Positions 26,418-35,783 of a stretch of DNA of 64,000 bases are shown piece after piece. Source of the stretch: Spirochaeta cellobiosiphila DSM 17781 (GTDB lineage: Bacteria > Spirochaetota > Spirochaetia > DSM-17781); NCBI RefSeq assembly GCF_000426705.1, contig NZ_AUFW01000019.1, forward strand, positions 62,001 to 126,000, given 5' to 3'. The position numbers and the translations under genes were made by a program. The stretch's first letter is position 1; every line of letters begins with the position of its first letter. A model generated the notes under the pieces. That model worked only from the letters and a program-made list of their open reading frames with translations. It did no database searches and was not told the DNA's origin.

Positions 26418-28268
26418 TTATATTCTATCTTTTAATGTAACTAATAGTTCATTATACCTAATATTTTTCATATGCCCTTTTTCTCCATTCTCAAGTAGTT
26501 TCTCGATATAATTTATAACTGTCCTTATGGCAATTACTTGTTCGTTAACATCCTGCCTTTTCCCAGATATTTGTCCTGCTACGGATTCTAAGTATCTTTC
26601 AAAAAATGTTATACCTTGATTACTTATATTATCAAAATAAGAAAGATTTTCACTTCTTATCATTTTTTGAAATAAAGAAGTATCATCAAAATACTTATTA
26701 TTTACACCCTTTAAATCATAGATAGCAATATATTGATCTATATACTTAAACATTTCTTTAATATAAATATCGTCAATTTTATATTTTTCTTTGGTGACCA
26801 GTTCTATATATTCATTTTGTATATCTTCACTCATTTCAGGATTTTCTAGTATAAACTCTGTAAGACCAGAAGTAAATCTTTCTAATTCAATCATACTATT
26901 TTTATAAGATTCTATATATGATTTAATATATAAATCCAAATAATTCATATCTAATTCTCCAAGATAATCTGATGCTTTTATACGCTGAAATATACGAAAT
27001 GCTCTAGAAATATCTTCTGCTTTATATCTACCTTCAATTAAGAATTTAATGATTCTATCAAATAGATCTTGTAATTCTTCTTCTTCCATAGAATAGAATC
27101 TTTCCAAAACATCTAGTGATCTAACATATAAAGTACTATTATAGTCTAAGCTAGTATCCAATTCCTCTTTTAATAGATTACTTTTAATACTTGTCCCTAG
27201 AACGATATACTTAAATAACTGATCAATATACTTAAAGTTCAAACCTTGATTCACTATATATTTCTCATAGAAATTAAGTAAAAATATTTCTTTAGAATTA
27301 AGAATTGCATTAGTATTATTTTCTGAGTCACCAGTTAATTTCCTAGTCTTCCCTTCATCATTTATCTTATTTACTATCTTGTTAATTTGAGATTCAATAA
27401 TTTTAAGAGAATCATAATTATCAATTAAAACATTACATGAACTTTTTTTTTCTAGTATTAGAATACTTATATTTTTAAAAATGAACTCGAAATATTCTTT
27501 ATCAAAGAATTTTTTATTACACTTTTTAATTTCAAGCATTTGATCAAGTATTATCTGTACAGTTCTCCAATTTTTGATTTTTAATTTTAATATAATATCT
27601 AAGATATAATCCTTATGTTCTTTCATACACATATATCTTGTATTCATATTCATTACAGATCCTAACTGTTCTTTTTGATTAGGTGTGAAATTAATTGTAT
27701 GCCGGACTACTTTTTCTTTAATTTCTTTATATAAAATAGAATTAGATAGTTTAGTTTCATCACAAATAAAAATTGTCCTTAAACCTATTTCTGTAACATA
27801 TTTATGAATATTACCAATTAATAAATTAATTTCAGGGAGTATTGCATATCGTTCTAAATCGTCAATAACGATTACATATATTTCTTCTTCCTTTAAAGTT
27901 CTATTTTGTTCTAATAAAGATTTAAGCAATGAACCAATTCTTATCGGCTCTTTTTCATAATCACGGATATCAATTTTTTCAATAAAAGAGTAATTACAGT
28001 TCCCTGATTTGGTTTTCAACTTTAGATCATAGATGATATTTTTTACAACTTCACCAAAAGATTTTACACCTTGAACTGAGGTATATAGCAATGTAAACCT
28101 TATAGATTTATCTTTTTCTTTTCGAATATAATTTCTAAGATAGTTGTCCAATTCGTTTCTTACAAAATATGTCTTGCCGCTTCCCCATTCTCCATCAATC
28201 ATATAGGCAAAATCTATTTTATATTCAATATCCAAATAGTTTTTAATTGTTCTGATCAGATTTTTCAT
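26418..28268 (-). CDS. KAP-type P-loop NTPase
   Basis: 616 residues. Walker A GEWGSGKT at 26-33 and Walker B YVIVIDDLER at 131-140 match the KAP/STAND-like P-loop NTPases linked to phage defence; the usual KAP membrane insert is absent. The C-terminal 400 residues are helical with no recognised domain and could form a sensor or effector. Last gene of a leftward three-gene operon, 18 bases after the AbiC-like gene, so ATP-dependent sensing for a membrane or nuclease effector is a reasonable inference. Strongly AT-rich. Confidence 0.8.
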   Translation of the reverse strand: MKNLIRTIKNYLDIEYKIDFAYMIDGEWGSGKTYFVRNELDNYLRNYIRKEKDKSIRFTLLYTSVQGVKSFGEVVKNIIYDLKLKTKSGNCNYSFIEKIDIRDYEKEPIRIGSLLKSLLEQNRTLKEEEIYVIVIDDLERYAILPEINLLIGNIHKYVTEIGLRTIFICDETKLSNSILYKEIKEKVVRHTINFTPNQKEQLGSVMNMNTRYMCMKEHKDYILDIILKLKIKNWRTVQIILDQMLEIKKCNKKFFDKEYFEFIFKNISILILEKKSSCNVLIDNYDSLKIIESQINKIVNKINDEGKTRKLTGDSENNTNAILNSKEIFLLNFYEKYIVNQGLNFKYIDQLFKYIVLGTSIKSNLLKEELDTSLDYNSTLYVRSLDVLERFYSMEEEELQDLFDRIIKFLIEGRYKAEDISRAFRIFQRIKASDYLGELDMNYLDLYIKSYIESYKNSMIELERFTSGLTEFILENPEMSEDIQNEYIELVTKEKYKIDDIYIKEMFKYIDQYIAIYDLKGVNNKYFDDTSLFQKMIRSENLSYFDNISNQGITFFERYLESVAGQISGKRQDVNEQVIAIRTVINYIEKLLENGEKGHMKNIRYNELLVTLKDRI

Positions 28269-28286
28269 ACGCTTTCGCCTTTTTAA

Positions 28287-29183
28287 TTATAAAATTATTT
28301 TTATATGCCTAAGTTGACTATATTGAACCTCTGAACTTAGGTTGTACTTATTAATTATATTTTTCCAGTTTTGTCCTATATCAGTATTTGAATAATAAAA
28401 AAGTAAAATTTGTTCGTCGATAGATAATTGAGTTCTTAATATATTTACATATTCGGACTTTTCCCCTTCACTTAGATATTCAGATTGTTCAATCACGTTT
28501 ACTGCTTCATACATATTCCGAAAATATGAACCTAATGAGGCAGAGCAGCTCCTAGAAAGGTCCCAATTATACTCCTGTTCATATCTTGTTATTTCATGCA
28601 TAATCCGACTTTCAAACTGATCATCAAGTTTAATTTGACTATCAATTTTTGTAATTCTTCCAAAATACATTAATTGAAATCCTATATCATATATTATCTG
28701 ATCAGATAATTTTTCTTTGATAAATAGGTAATCAATATTACGTGTCAATAATGATATACAATTTTCTAGTTGTTCCTTCATATTAGCTAAAGCTGCTGTT
28801 CCGACCAACTTTTTATTTTTGCTTCGTTCGTAATTAGATATTTTTATTCTATTTAAATTGTCACGGTGAAAATCAAGTAGTTTAAAATATAAAGTTTCAA
28901 TTTTTTCAATCTCTTGAGAACTTCTTTGATTAACAAAAACTGTGGCTACAAATAGTGCACTAGCGATAGTCCCAGTTGTACCTACTAATCCACTAAATAA
29001 ACTGCTAAATATAGGAATCAATTCAAAGTCAAATTTCCCTGAAAATGTTATAAAAGACTTGTTAAAAATTATTAAGAAATAAAGTATAATAGTTAAAAAT
29101 AAAAAGACGAAGCTAGAATACTTCAATACACTTTGAAAAATTACATACTTTAGTCTACTGTTTCTTGCCATTCTATATTCCAA
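28287..29183 (-). CDS. AbiC-like membrane protein (putative abortive infection)
   Basis: 298 residues. Two N-terminal membrane segments (about 13-37 and 55-80) are followed by a cytoplasmic helical domain. The segment LGSYFRNMYEAVNVIEQSEY and then ILRTQLSIDEQILLFYYS match the conserved block of the putative phage abortive infection family (putAbiC, PF16872). Three bases separate it from the HNH gene and 18 from the KAP gene. Probably the membrane component of a defence system; mechanism unknown. Confidence 0.7.
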   Translation of the reverse strand: MEYRMARNSRLKYVIFQSVLKYSSFVFLFLTIILYFLIIFNKSFITFSGKFDFELIPIFSSLFSGLVGTTGTIASALFVATVFVNQRSSQEIEKIETLYFKLLDFHRDNLNRIKISNYERSKNKKLVGTAALANMKEQLENCISLLTRNIDYLFIKEKLSDQIIYDIGFQLMYFGRITKIDSQIKLDDQFESRIMHEITRYEQEYNWDLSRSCSASLGSYFRNMYEAVNVIEQSEYLSEGEKSEYVNILRTQLSIDEQILLFYYSNTDIGQNWKNIINKYNLSSEVQYSQLRHIKIIL

Positions 29184-29186
29184 TAA

Positions 29187-29942
29187 TTAATTATTGTTTT
29201 CTTCATATATTTTCTTCAATACTTCGATAGAAAGACAAGGCTTCTTAATATGTAACACTGCATGACAATTCGGACATACTGGTCTTAAATCCTTTTTGGG
29301 ATCAATATTATGAATACCAGTGAAAGAAGTAATTTCTTTTAAATGATGTATATGAATGATTTTACTTGCAATCTCACCATATACATTTTCCATCGATTGC
29401 CCACAAACAGCGCATTTATATCCATATTCTTTTATACATTCCTCACGGGCTTTTTTATTTCGCTCAATAGTTTTTGATAGTATTCTTTTTATTGCCCCCT
29501 CATTGTATACCTCTTCATTAAAGTTCTTATCCAAAATATTACTCGATTTAGGATCAGGGCAACGAAGTAGCCATATTATTATTACTGGACTATTTTTAAT
29601 CACAATGAATGGGATTGCTAAACCATGAAAAACAAATGGATCAGTGTTTTTTTCTCTACAAAAAATATAAACATTTTTAGTAGTAATTAGTTCTTGTATT
29701 TGTGGTTGTTCAAATACAGTTTTAGATTTGGCTTCCCAGTGTAGTATTTCAGGTGAAACAAAATAATTATTATAATCATGTCCTGTTCGACCACTACTAT
29801 CTATATTAACAAACAAATAATAGTCACTATTATATTTGTTATAGCCTGTATCCCAATTCCCACCTTGCTTATTTTTAGGTACTTTAATTAGAGAGTAAAT
29901 ATCTTTTTTACTATATGTAGTACCACAAGAAAATAAACTCAT
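29187..29942 (-). CDS. DUF3427-like domain fused to HNH endonuclease
   Basis: 251 residues. The N-terminal 150 residues (FSCGTTYSKKDIYSLI, HDYNNYFVSPEILHWEAKS, VYIFCREKNTDPFVFHGLA) resemble DUF3427, found in defence helicase-nucleases. The C-terminal part is an HNH nuclease: CAVCGQ, the IHHLKE His pair and CPNCHAVLH supply metal and catalytic ligands. First gene of the HNH, AbiC-like, KAP operon. Likely a DNA-targeting component; target and any modification dependence unknown. Confidence 0.72.
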   Translation of the reverse strand: MSLFSCGTTYSKKDIYSLIKVPKNKQGGNWDTGYNKYNSDYYLFVNIDSSGRTGHDYNNYFVSPEILHWEAKSKTVFEQPQIQELITTKNVYIFCREKNTDPFVFHGLAIPFIVIKNSPVIIIWLLRCPDPKSSNILDKNFNEEVYNEGAIKRILSKTIERNKKAREECIKEYGYKCAVCGQSMENVYGEIASKIIHIHHLKEITSFTGIHNIDPKKDLRPVCPNCHAVLHIKKPCLSIEVLKKIYEENNN

Positions 29943-30317
29943 ATATGACTCCTTACTTTCCCATTTTATTTATATTTTAATTACAAAAACTTCTACAATT
30001 GTACTTGATCCACAGATGCACATATTATATTAACACGTTTCAAGTATTAATATTTAATCTAATTGAACCTTATCAGTGCTGTTTACATTTCTGATACACT
30101 TAATAAATATTGGATTAACAATATTTATTTCTAATGGAGTAGTAATGCTGTCAAGTTCTAAGAGTTCCTTACTATCAAAATCTAAAAATCTAACGTTTTT
30201 CTGTAAGATATGAACAGTACTTTACAACAGGGCAAACAAGATCTTCATGCATTTCTCCACTCAATTTTTAAGAGGATTTATTCGTAACAACTTATACTTC
30301 CTACAATTCTCAGTTTT
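29943..30317. other. Non-coding stretch with a short gene remnant
   Basis: No intact gene. On the minus strand 30054-30222 is open without a start codon (includes KNVRFLDFDSKELLELDSIT), likely a C-terminal remnant of an unrecognised gene. The remainder probably contains the promoter of the HNH operon. Confidence 0.4.
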
Positions 30318-30555
30318 AAACAGGAGCCAAAGCCCCTATTACAAAAAAAAGTGGGGGTATAATCTCGTAGAAAAGAAAGCAATGTTTCCCAAGAAAAGAA
30401 CCTAGTCGATAACACACAACTAAGTTAGTAGTAAAGTTTAGAACAATTTAAAAACATTTTATTTTTCAATTCATACACTTATTGTTACTCAATTATCGAT
30501 CATTTTGATTCAAGTATTAATGAAGTAAATAAAATAAATTACCGATCGATTTATT
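30318..30555. repeat. Cassette-flanking direct repeat, copy 1
   Basis: About 238 bp nearly identical to 33309-33544 in the same orientation. It holds the last 20 or so codons of the XRE gene at 33482 (with AAA changed to TAA), its 3' untranslated region and the terminator hairpin. Copy 1 is therefore a relic of a second XRE gene. Confidence 0.9.
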
Positions 30556-30623
30556 TACAGGCTCGAGTTCTAGCTGATAATACAATTTCATTACTATAAT
30601 CTTTAGTAATATGCTTTTATATT

Positions 30624-31295
30624 TCAACACTCTTCTCTCCCAAGTAATGCAACTTCAATATGTCTAACAAATAACTGTAGATTATAGAATTTACGGTTAA
30701 AAAAACGTTCTATTATCCAGTAAGACATTCCAATTACTGGTATCCAAAAAATAAAAATCATTAAAGCTTTCCCACCATCAAAAGTTGCTCCAGTTATATT
30801 AATTGTTACAAGACTGATAATAAATGGAATATAGACTAATTGAAAAAATGAAATCGGAGCTAAGGGTTTAAATTCTGGATTTAAAATCTCTAAGTTAAAA
30901 TTAGCAACTCTCTTCGATATTTTTAATTCTGCTTCGGTAATCTCTTTATATTTAGTACTAACATAGAACATTTCATGTGATGAAGGGTTTTTCTTTACTC
31001 CAGTAATTTTATAGTAAACTTTCTTTGTATGATACTGACGTCGAAGAACTAGGATAGTCATAAACGACAGAGAAACTACCAATGCTAATAAAAAATAATT
31101 ACTCATATCCTTATAGTAATCCTTGTTAATTAAATACACTGTTAACGATATTAAAATATTAGCTATATTTAATATCTGTGATGATACCATCAGTATATAA
31201 TTAAGAGTGTCATATAGAATAGATTCTTCATTATACAATGAGTATACTTTTTCAAAGATGCCTAGTGAAGGTGAATTTTCTAATATATTGTCCAT
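30624..31295 (-). CDS. Hypothetical four-helix membrane protein
   Basis: 223 residues, with two hydrophobic pairs (about 30-55 and 63-85, then 150-172 and 178-197) separated by a cytoplasmic loop containing KYKEITEAELKISKRV. No family recognised; the layout resembles SLATT-type membrane effectors but the match is not secure. Last gene of the repeat-flanked cassette; a membrane effector role is speculative. Confidence 0.55.
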   Translation of the reverse strand: MDNILENSPSLGIFEKVYSLYNEESILYDTLNYILMVSSQILNIANILISLTVYLINKDYYKDMSNYFLLALVVSLSFMTILVLRRQYHTKKVYYKITGVKKNPSSHEMFYVSTKYKEITEAELKISKRVANFNLEILNPEFKPLAPISFFQLVYIPFIISLVTINITGATFDGGKALMIFIFWIPVIGMSYWIIERFFNRKFYNLQLFVRHIEVALLGREEC

Positions 31296-31350
31296 ATAAT
31301 CTCCATTAAATATTATTTAAAATGATTTACATTATCCTGATTAATATAAA

Positions 31351-31473
31351 CTATAGTGCTTGCAATGCTTCTTCTAAATCTTCTTTCAATTCTAATAACC
31401 GGATTTTTCTCATATTACTCATTTTTGAATTTATTACCTTTATTTCAACTTGTCCACTAAGTGTAATCCCCAA
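31351..31473 (-). CDS. Possible small protein (40 aa)
   Basis: TTG start at 31473, four bases after the stop of the preceding gene, with a weak GAGA ribosome site. C-terminus IRLLELKEDLEEALQAL predicts an amphipathic helix. Too short for a firm call. Confidence 0.35.
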   Translation of the reverse strand: MGITLSGQVEIKVINSKMSNMRKIRLLELKEDLEEALQAL

Positions 31474-31476
31474 TAT

Positions 31477-32205
31477 TTATATCTCTTTATAAGTTTCCTT
31501 TATAATATGTTCACAAAATTTAATACCCAATTCATTAAGACTACCTCCCCGAGGAATACCAGGAGAAGAGCCATTAGCGTTCCCTCCTCCTATAAATGCA
31601 ATTGGTATTTTTATTAAACATGACTGAACTATAGATGAATAATCTAGATTTGCTTCTTCACTATTTAATTTCAAAAGAGATATATTAGTTTCAGTTTCTT
31701 GTTTTTTCATTTCAATATCATAGTACTTTTTTAGTAAAGGAAAACCGACTGTGGGATGAATATTATCGATACTAAACAAAAGAGTATTATATTCATCAAT
31801 AGTAAATATATTCTTATCGAACGTTTTTACAAATAAAAGTCCTAAAACCTTAGCTTTCAATTCAGATTGGTATCTATCTAATTGCACAATTGTGTTTTCA
31901 ATTAACTTATGCATATTTTGGTTATGAACTAAGAGTTTTTTTATTTTTTCCATATCATTACTTGATATTACTTGATTAATTACACCAATGAAGCAAGCAT
32001 ACTTTTTAACAAAAAAAGCTTCTTGAATATTAGAACGTATATTATTTAGCGTATATAAACTTTTGAGAAATGGTATTTCTTGAAGTAAACTATCGCTACT
32101 AGATATTCGCTCAATCAAACTATCAAACCCCATTTCACCATATTCAGTTAATACTTCTTTACTTCCATTCAAGAAAGAATTTATTAACTTATTTTTTTCA
32201 TCCAT
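31477..32205 (-). CDS. Hypothetical protein
   Basis: 242 residues, unrecognised. Mostly helical, with a glycine-rich loop near the C-terminus (GGGNANGSSPGIPRGGS). YACFIGVINQVISS and VLGLLFVKTFD are moderately hydrophobic but not clear membrane helices. Middle gene of the repeat-flanked cassette. Confidence 0.55.
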   Translation of the reverse strand: MDEKNKLINSFLNGSKEVLTEYGEMGFDSLIERISSSDSLLQEIPFLKSLYTLNNIRSNIQEAFFVKKYACFIGVINQVISSNDMEKIKKLLVHNQNMHKLIENTIVQLDRYQSELKAKVLGLLFVKTFDKNIFTIDEYNTLLFSIDNIHPTVGFPLLKKYYDIEMKKQETETNISLLKLNSEEANLDYSSIVQSCLIKIPIAFIGGGNANGSSPGIPRGGSLNELGIKFCEHIIKETYKEI

Positions 32206-32336
32206 ATCTTTTACAACCTTATTTGTTATAGATGGTCCCTATTTAAAGGGGAATAGCTATACCTTTTATTAATATATTGGTATCAATAATCAAGTTTATC
32301 ATTTTGATTTCCTTTTAATCTGAATTATGCATTTTA

Positions 32337-32729
32337 TTAACAATATTTTAGCAATATTCCCCCTAATTCATGTAAAAACTTTCTATCAAAGGACTTATCA
32401 GTTTTAGTTTCATGTAAATATCTCCAATCTTCAAAGGTCCTTGAAAATGCATGTAATTTTGAAAGAAATGTTTCTCTATCAAAACTCATCCTTTCAATAA
32501 TATCTTTTCCAATATTTACTTCTAATTCATTAAATAGTTTTTCAAGATCATGACCTCTAGTCGCATTTCCTATCAAATATTTGAGAGCTAATTCTATTGA
32601 AAAAGCATAGTTAACAGCTGCTGGTACAGCTAAAAATTGGATATTGCCTTCAACTTCTATTTGCTGCATACACCTTTCACCAGCCAAGTAAAATGAGTGG
32701 GCATTTGATTTTAATAACTGATTATTCAT
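32337..32729 (-). CDS. HEPN-like protein
   Basis: 130 residues, all-helical. VNYAFSIELALKYLI followed by RGHDLEKLFNEL matches the HEPN-domain pattern (Glu-Leu-x-LK-x-L then GHdL). No clear RX4-6H nuclease motif is seen, so catalysis is uncertain. Its start overlaps the stop of the previous gene by four bases (ATGA), implying coupled translation and probably complex formation. Confidence 0.55.
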   Translation of the reverse strand: MNNQLLKSNAHSFYLAGERCMQQIEVEGNIQFLAVPAAVNYAFSIELALKYLIGNATRGHDLEKLFNELEVNIGKDIIERMSFDRETFLSKLHAFSRTFEDWRYLHETKTDKSFDRKFLHELGGILLKYC

Positions 32730-33280
32730 ATAAAATCCTTATCAAGATAATTATTCTCATCACTAAAAAACTTCTTCCAGGTATCTATAGTTGTTGAAAT
32801 TACATCACTTACATCTTCATCCCTTCCATTAATCTCAACCACATACTTATATTGTGTAAAATAACCCGAATAGGAATCATCATCTCCAGCACCAAAAGTT
32901 CCAGATACACTACATATTGGACCTTTTTTGCCCTTTACTATAGGTACTTTTTTGAAATGCTTAGCTTTATTAGCTAAAAGTCGAATTGTAAACTGGTAAG
33001 GATTTGTTGAAGGAAAAGTTCTTTTTTTATAGTAAGGATTAAAATCTCGAGGTATTTTGTCACTAGGTTCATATGGATTTAACAATTTTAAACAATTATC
33101 TTTTCCACTTTCTGAAATTATTTCTTCATCTTTTAAAGTCCAATCAAACAAATGATTCAATGAAATTATGGTATTTATCAATCCATACTCATATTCAGGA
33201 TATGTATTCCTTTTTGAAGTTTGTTCCCAATTGAAAATTACCATCTTAAAGTAATCATTTATGTTTAATAAATTGAACAT
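32726..33280 (-). CDS. Hypothetical protein, partner of the HEPN-like gene
   Basis: 184 residues. YGLINTIISLNHLFDWTLKD and TIRLLANKAKHFKKV suggest an alpha-helical HEPN-like N-terminal half with a conserved KHF motif; the second half has beta segments (YKYVVEINGRDEDV). First gene of the cassette, coupled to the HEPN-like gene. Not assigned to a named family. Confidence 0.5.
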   Translation of the reverse strand: MFNLLNINDYFKMVIFNWEQTSKRNTYPEYEYGLINTIISLNHLFDWTLKDEEIISESGKDNCLKLLNPYEPSDKIPRDFNPYYKKRTFPSTNPYQFTIRLLANKAKHFKKVPIVKGKKGPICSVSGTFGAGDDDSYSGYFTQYKYVVEINGRDEDVSDVISTTIDTWKKFFSDENNYLDKDFI

Positions 33281-33308
33281 TATTCTAACCTTCTTGTACT
33301 AAAGATAA

Positions 33309-33544
33309 AAACAGGGGCCAAAGCCCCTATTACAAAAAAGGGGGGGTATAATCTCGTAGAAAAGAAAGCAATGTTTCCCAAGAAAAGAACCTAGTCGATA
33401 ACACACAACTAAGTTAGTAGTAAAGTTTAGAACAATTTAAAAACATTTTATTTTTCAATTCATACACTTATTGTTACTCAATTATCGATCATTTTGATTC
33501 AAGTATTTATGAAGTAAATAAAATAAATTACCGATCGATCTATT
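33309..33544. repeat. Cassette-flanking direct repeat, copy 2
   Basis: Copy of 30318-30555, here joined to the intact XRE gene. Covers its last codons, the 3' untranslated region and the terminator. The 2.99-kb period encloses genes 30624-33280. Confidence 0.9.
33311..33332 (-). terminator. Terminator of the XRE gene
   Basis: AGGGGC / GCCCCT stem with 4-base loop, followed on the minus strand by GTTTTT. Also present in repeat copy 1. Confidence 0.65.
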
Positions 33545-33901
33545 GGGAAGGAAAATCAATAACATTTCCCCCTCTTTCCCTTTAGGACTAACACTATCCA
33601 AACGAAGAAACATCTTCCCCATCTCATACAATTCTACCACCCTATCTCTAGATAGTTCAAATAGAATCTTGAGAAAATCGTTGATTAACTCTTGTCTGCT
33701 TATTCGTCCGAGAATGAGATATTCAACAGGACAATCCAATGCTTCAGCAATTAAAATGGCTTGATCAGCCCTTGGGAGAAGGATTTCGGACTGTAAAAAG
33801 GAATCTATAACAGAACTTTTCACCCCTGTACGATAGATCAATTCTTTTCTAGATACTGATTTCTTTTTCATTAAATATTTAAGTCTATTTTTAAAGCTCA
33901 T
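33482..33901 (-). CDS. XRE-family regulator
   Basis: 139 residues. N-terminal helix-turn-helix (VSRKELIYRTGVKSSVIDSF, then PRADQAILIAEALDCPVEYL) and a helical C-terminal part. Organised like the regulator at 36822-37232, so the two may be diverged paralogues. Lies between the SIR2 gene and the repeat-flanked cassette, and its 3' end is duplicated at 30.5 kb. Confidence 0.82.
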   Translation of the reverse strand: MSFKNRLKYLMKKKSVSRKELIYRTGVKSSVIDSFLQSEILLPRADQAILIAEALDCPVEYLILGRISRQELINDFLKILFELSRDRVVELYEMGKMFLRLDSVSPKGKEGEMLLIFLPNRSIGNLFYLLHKYLNQNDR

Positions 33902-33951
33902 ATCAAAAATATGTTTACAGTTTTATAATAAATCAATTACACTTTCTCTTT

Positions 33952-35286
33952 TTATATAATATCTATATCATCGTATCCATTGCATTTAACATATTGTTTA
34001 ATTTCTTCATGTATTTTGTAAGAGATTTCAATCTTTCTATTAGACCAAAGTTTTAATGTATCAGCATTTGCATCAATATTATTCTTAATTTGACGAAATA
34101 CTTTACATAGATTAGAAGTTAAAAGTTCGAATAATGATGGTTTTCTTTTATCAAAATTCACGTATTTAAATATATCAAGAATGATTTCTAAGATTTTTTT
34201 AAATGGCTTTCCAGAATCTTTTGTATCTATATCATTCCAACATTCATCAAATATCTTGTATAAAAAAAGTAGATTATCTTCACTAGTAGATAAGTGATTA
34301 TCATTAACCATTGTTAAACTTTCAATTCTATAACTATGATCATTTATAAATTTATCTGTATTTGGTTCACTTATACTAACAAGTGAAAATCTATGTTTGG
34401 CTTCCCCATTGAGGGGTGATTGCTCCCATTTGTATCTTTGTTTAATTACCTTCGTAATATCTTTTATACTTTTTAATAAAGAACTGGTCTTTAAAATGAT
34501 TATACCTTCTTCTGAAATTACAACTTTTCCATCGTCTTCAGCATCAGAATAGGCTAATTGAATAACACCATTAGGATAATATTCCTTATTTTGAGTATAT
34601 ATATTCTCCGACCAATCAATGGCAGTTAGAACATTAGGGTCGCCTATACTATATCCCATCATCAAAGTGGTAGATTCATTAATTGTAAAAGATAGCTTTT
34701 GTAAATTATAACTGTTTGGCCTAAACAGTTTTATATAGTCTTCGTTAGTTATAATTATTGAATTTGGATCAGTTCTAATTCCATGAAGATGGTATATGGG
34801 GAGTACTCCATTTTGGGTAATAAAAGAATCTTTAGTACTTAAGGATATAAAATTATCAGGCAATAAACTTTCTAATAGCAAATCGTAGTTTGTTGTAATA
34901 ATCCATTCAGGTTTTAATTCTTCAACATGAACGCCAAAACAAAATCGTTGCATTTGATTAGAATACCAACAAGTTAGTTGGGAAATCAGATTCTTCATCC
35001 TTGTTCTAGCTTCTGCTACTGGAATATTATCCTTTTTTGCTATCTTTTTGCACATAATTGATGCAATTTCAGGACAAGAATGAAATTTTATCATTTTTTC
35101 ATCCAATTCTACATTCATATTACTACCAATTTCTTTAAGGAGCTCTATCCATGTTAATGGTCTAGCGTTCTGATCTAAATTCTCTATTTCGAAAAGAGCT
35201 TTTGAAAAACCTGATCCAATAAATAATCCCAGATTACCAAACCGTGCAGATTCTGCTATTCTTTCGTATACATCATTTTTTGTCAT
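33952..35286 (-). CDS. SIR2-like NAD-dependent defence protein
   Basis: 444 residues. GLFIGSGFSKALFE near residue 20 is the NAD-binding loop, ITTNYDLLLE supplies the catalytic Asn-x-Asp and IYHLHG the catalytic His of the SIR2-like (SIR2_2) fold. Such proteins in Thoeris, DSR and related systems deplete NAD upon infection. The C-terminal 170 residues are helical and unrecognised and may be the sensor. Stands alone between two regulators; no TIR or Argonaute partner. Confidence 0.75.
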   Translation of the reverse strand: MTKNDVYERIAESARFGNLGLFIGSGFSKALFEIENLDQNARPLTWIELLKEIGSNMNVELDEKMIKFHSCPEIASIMCKKIAKKDNIPVAEARTRMKNLISQLTCWYSNQMQRFCFGVHVEELKPEWIITTNYDLLLESLLPDNFISLSTKDSFITQNGVLPIYHLHGIRTDPNSIIITNEDYIKLFRPNSYNLQKLSFTINESTTLMMGYSIGDPNVLTAIDWSENIYTQNKEYYPNGVIQLAYSDAEDDGKVVISEEGIIILKTSSLLKSIKDITKVIKQRYKWEQSPLNGEAKHRFSLVSISEPNTDKFINDHSYRIESLTMVNDNHLSTSEDNLLFLYKIFDECWNDIDTKDSGKPFKKILEIILDIFKYVNFDKRKPSLFELLTSNLCKVFRQIKNNIDANADTLKLWSNRKIEISYKIHEEIKQYVKCNGYDDIDII

Positions 35287-35379
35287 TGTTTTGTATCCTT
35301 CAATGAAACACCATCAAATCACAATTGATTATCAAATAAACTATTATATTAAAGATAATGTATCTGTATTTCCTATCTT

Positions 35380-35702
35380 CTACGTTAATTTCTTTCTGAC
35401 CTTATCCAATCTCTCTAACAACTTCTTATAACTTTAACCTCTAGCACGAATTAGTAAACTATATCGTTCTAAAATATTTAATTCTTTCTCATATTCATTA
35501 TTTTTCTAAATAAAGTAGCAAGCTGCTCATAATACCAAGGAGCCACACCTGTTTCTGTTACTCTAGATTCATCTTCAACAGCATCTAGAATGTCTAATAA
35601 TAAAATAATGGCATTAATGACGTCATTATCTTTTTTATATTTTTAAATCTGATCAATGTAATCAGAGTAATGCTTTCCTTTGTAATATCCTATTTTAGAC
35701 AT
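35380..35702 (-). pseudogene. Decayed small gene
   Basis: Starts with ATG at 35702 (MSKIGYYKGKHYSDYIDQI) and soon meets an in-frame TAA. It continues with LLLDILDAVEDE and VAPWYYEQLATLFRK, then needs a frameshift to read NEYEKELNILERYSLLIRA, followed by another stop. The pattern is that of a small helical protein seen in accessory DNA; now broken by two stops and one frameshift. Confidence 0.55.
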
Positions 35703-35783
35703 AATCTACTCCCGCGATTTTGAGTAAACAATTTTTATTTAACATTAGCTTTTTACAACTTCATATGTCATAAATATGAAGTA

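Noticed and set aside
32337-33280. Classic HEPN-MNT toxin-antitoxin pair
   Set aside because: No nucleotidyltransferase GSx10DxD motif occurs in either protein, and no clear RX4-6H is seen.
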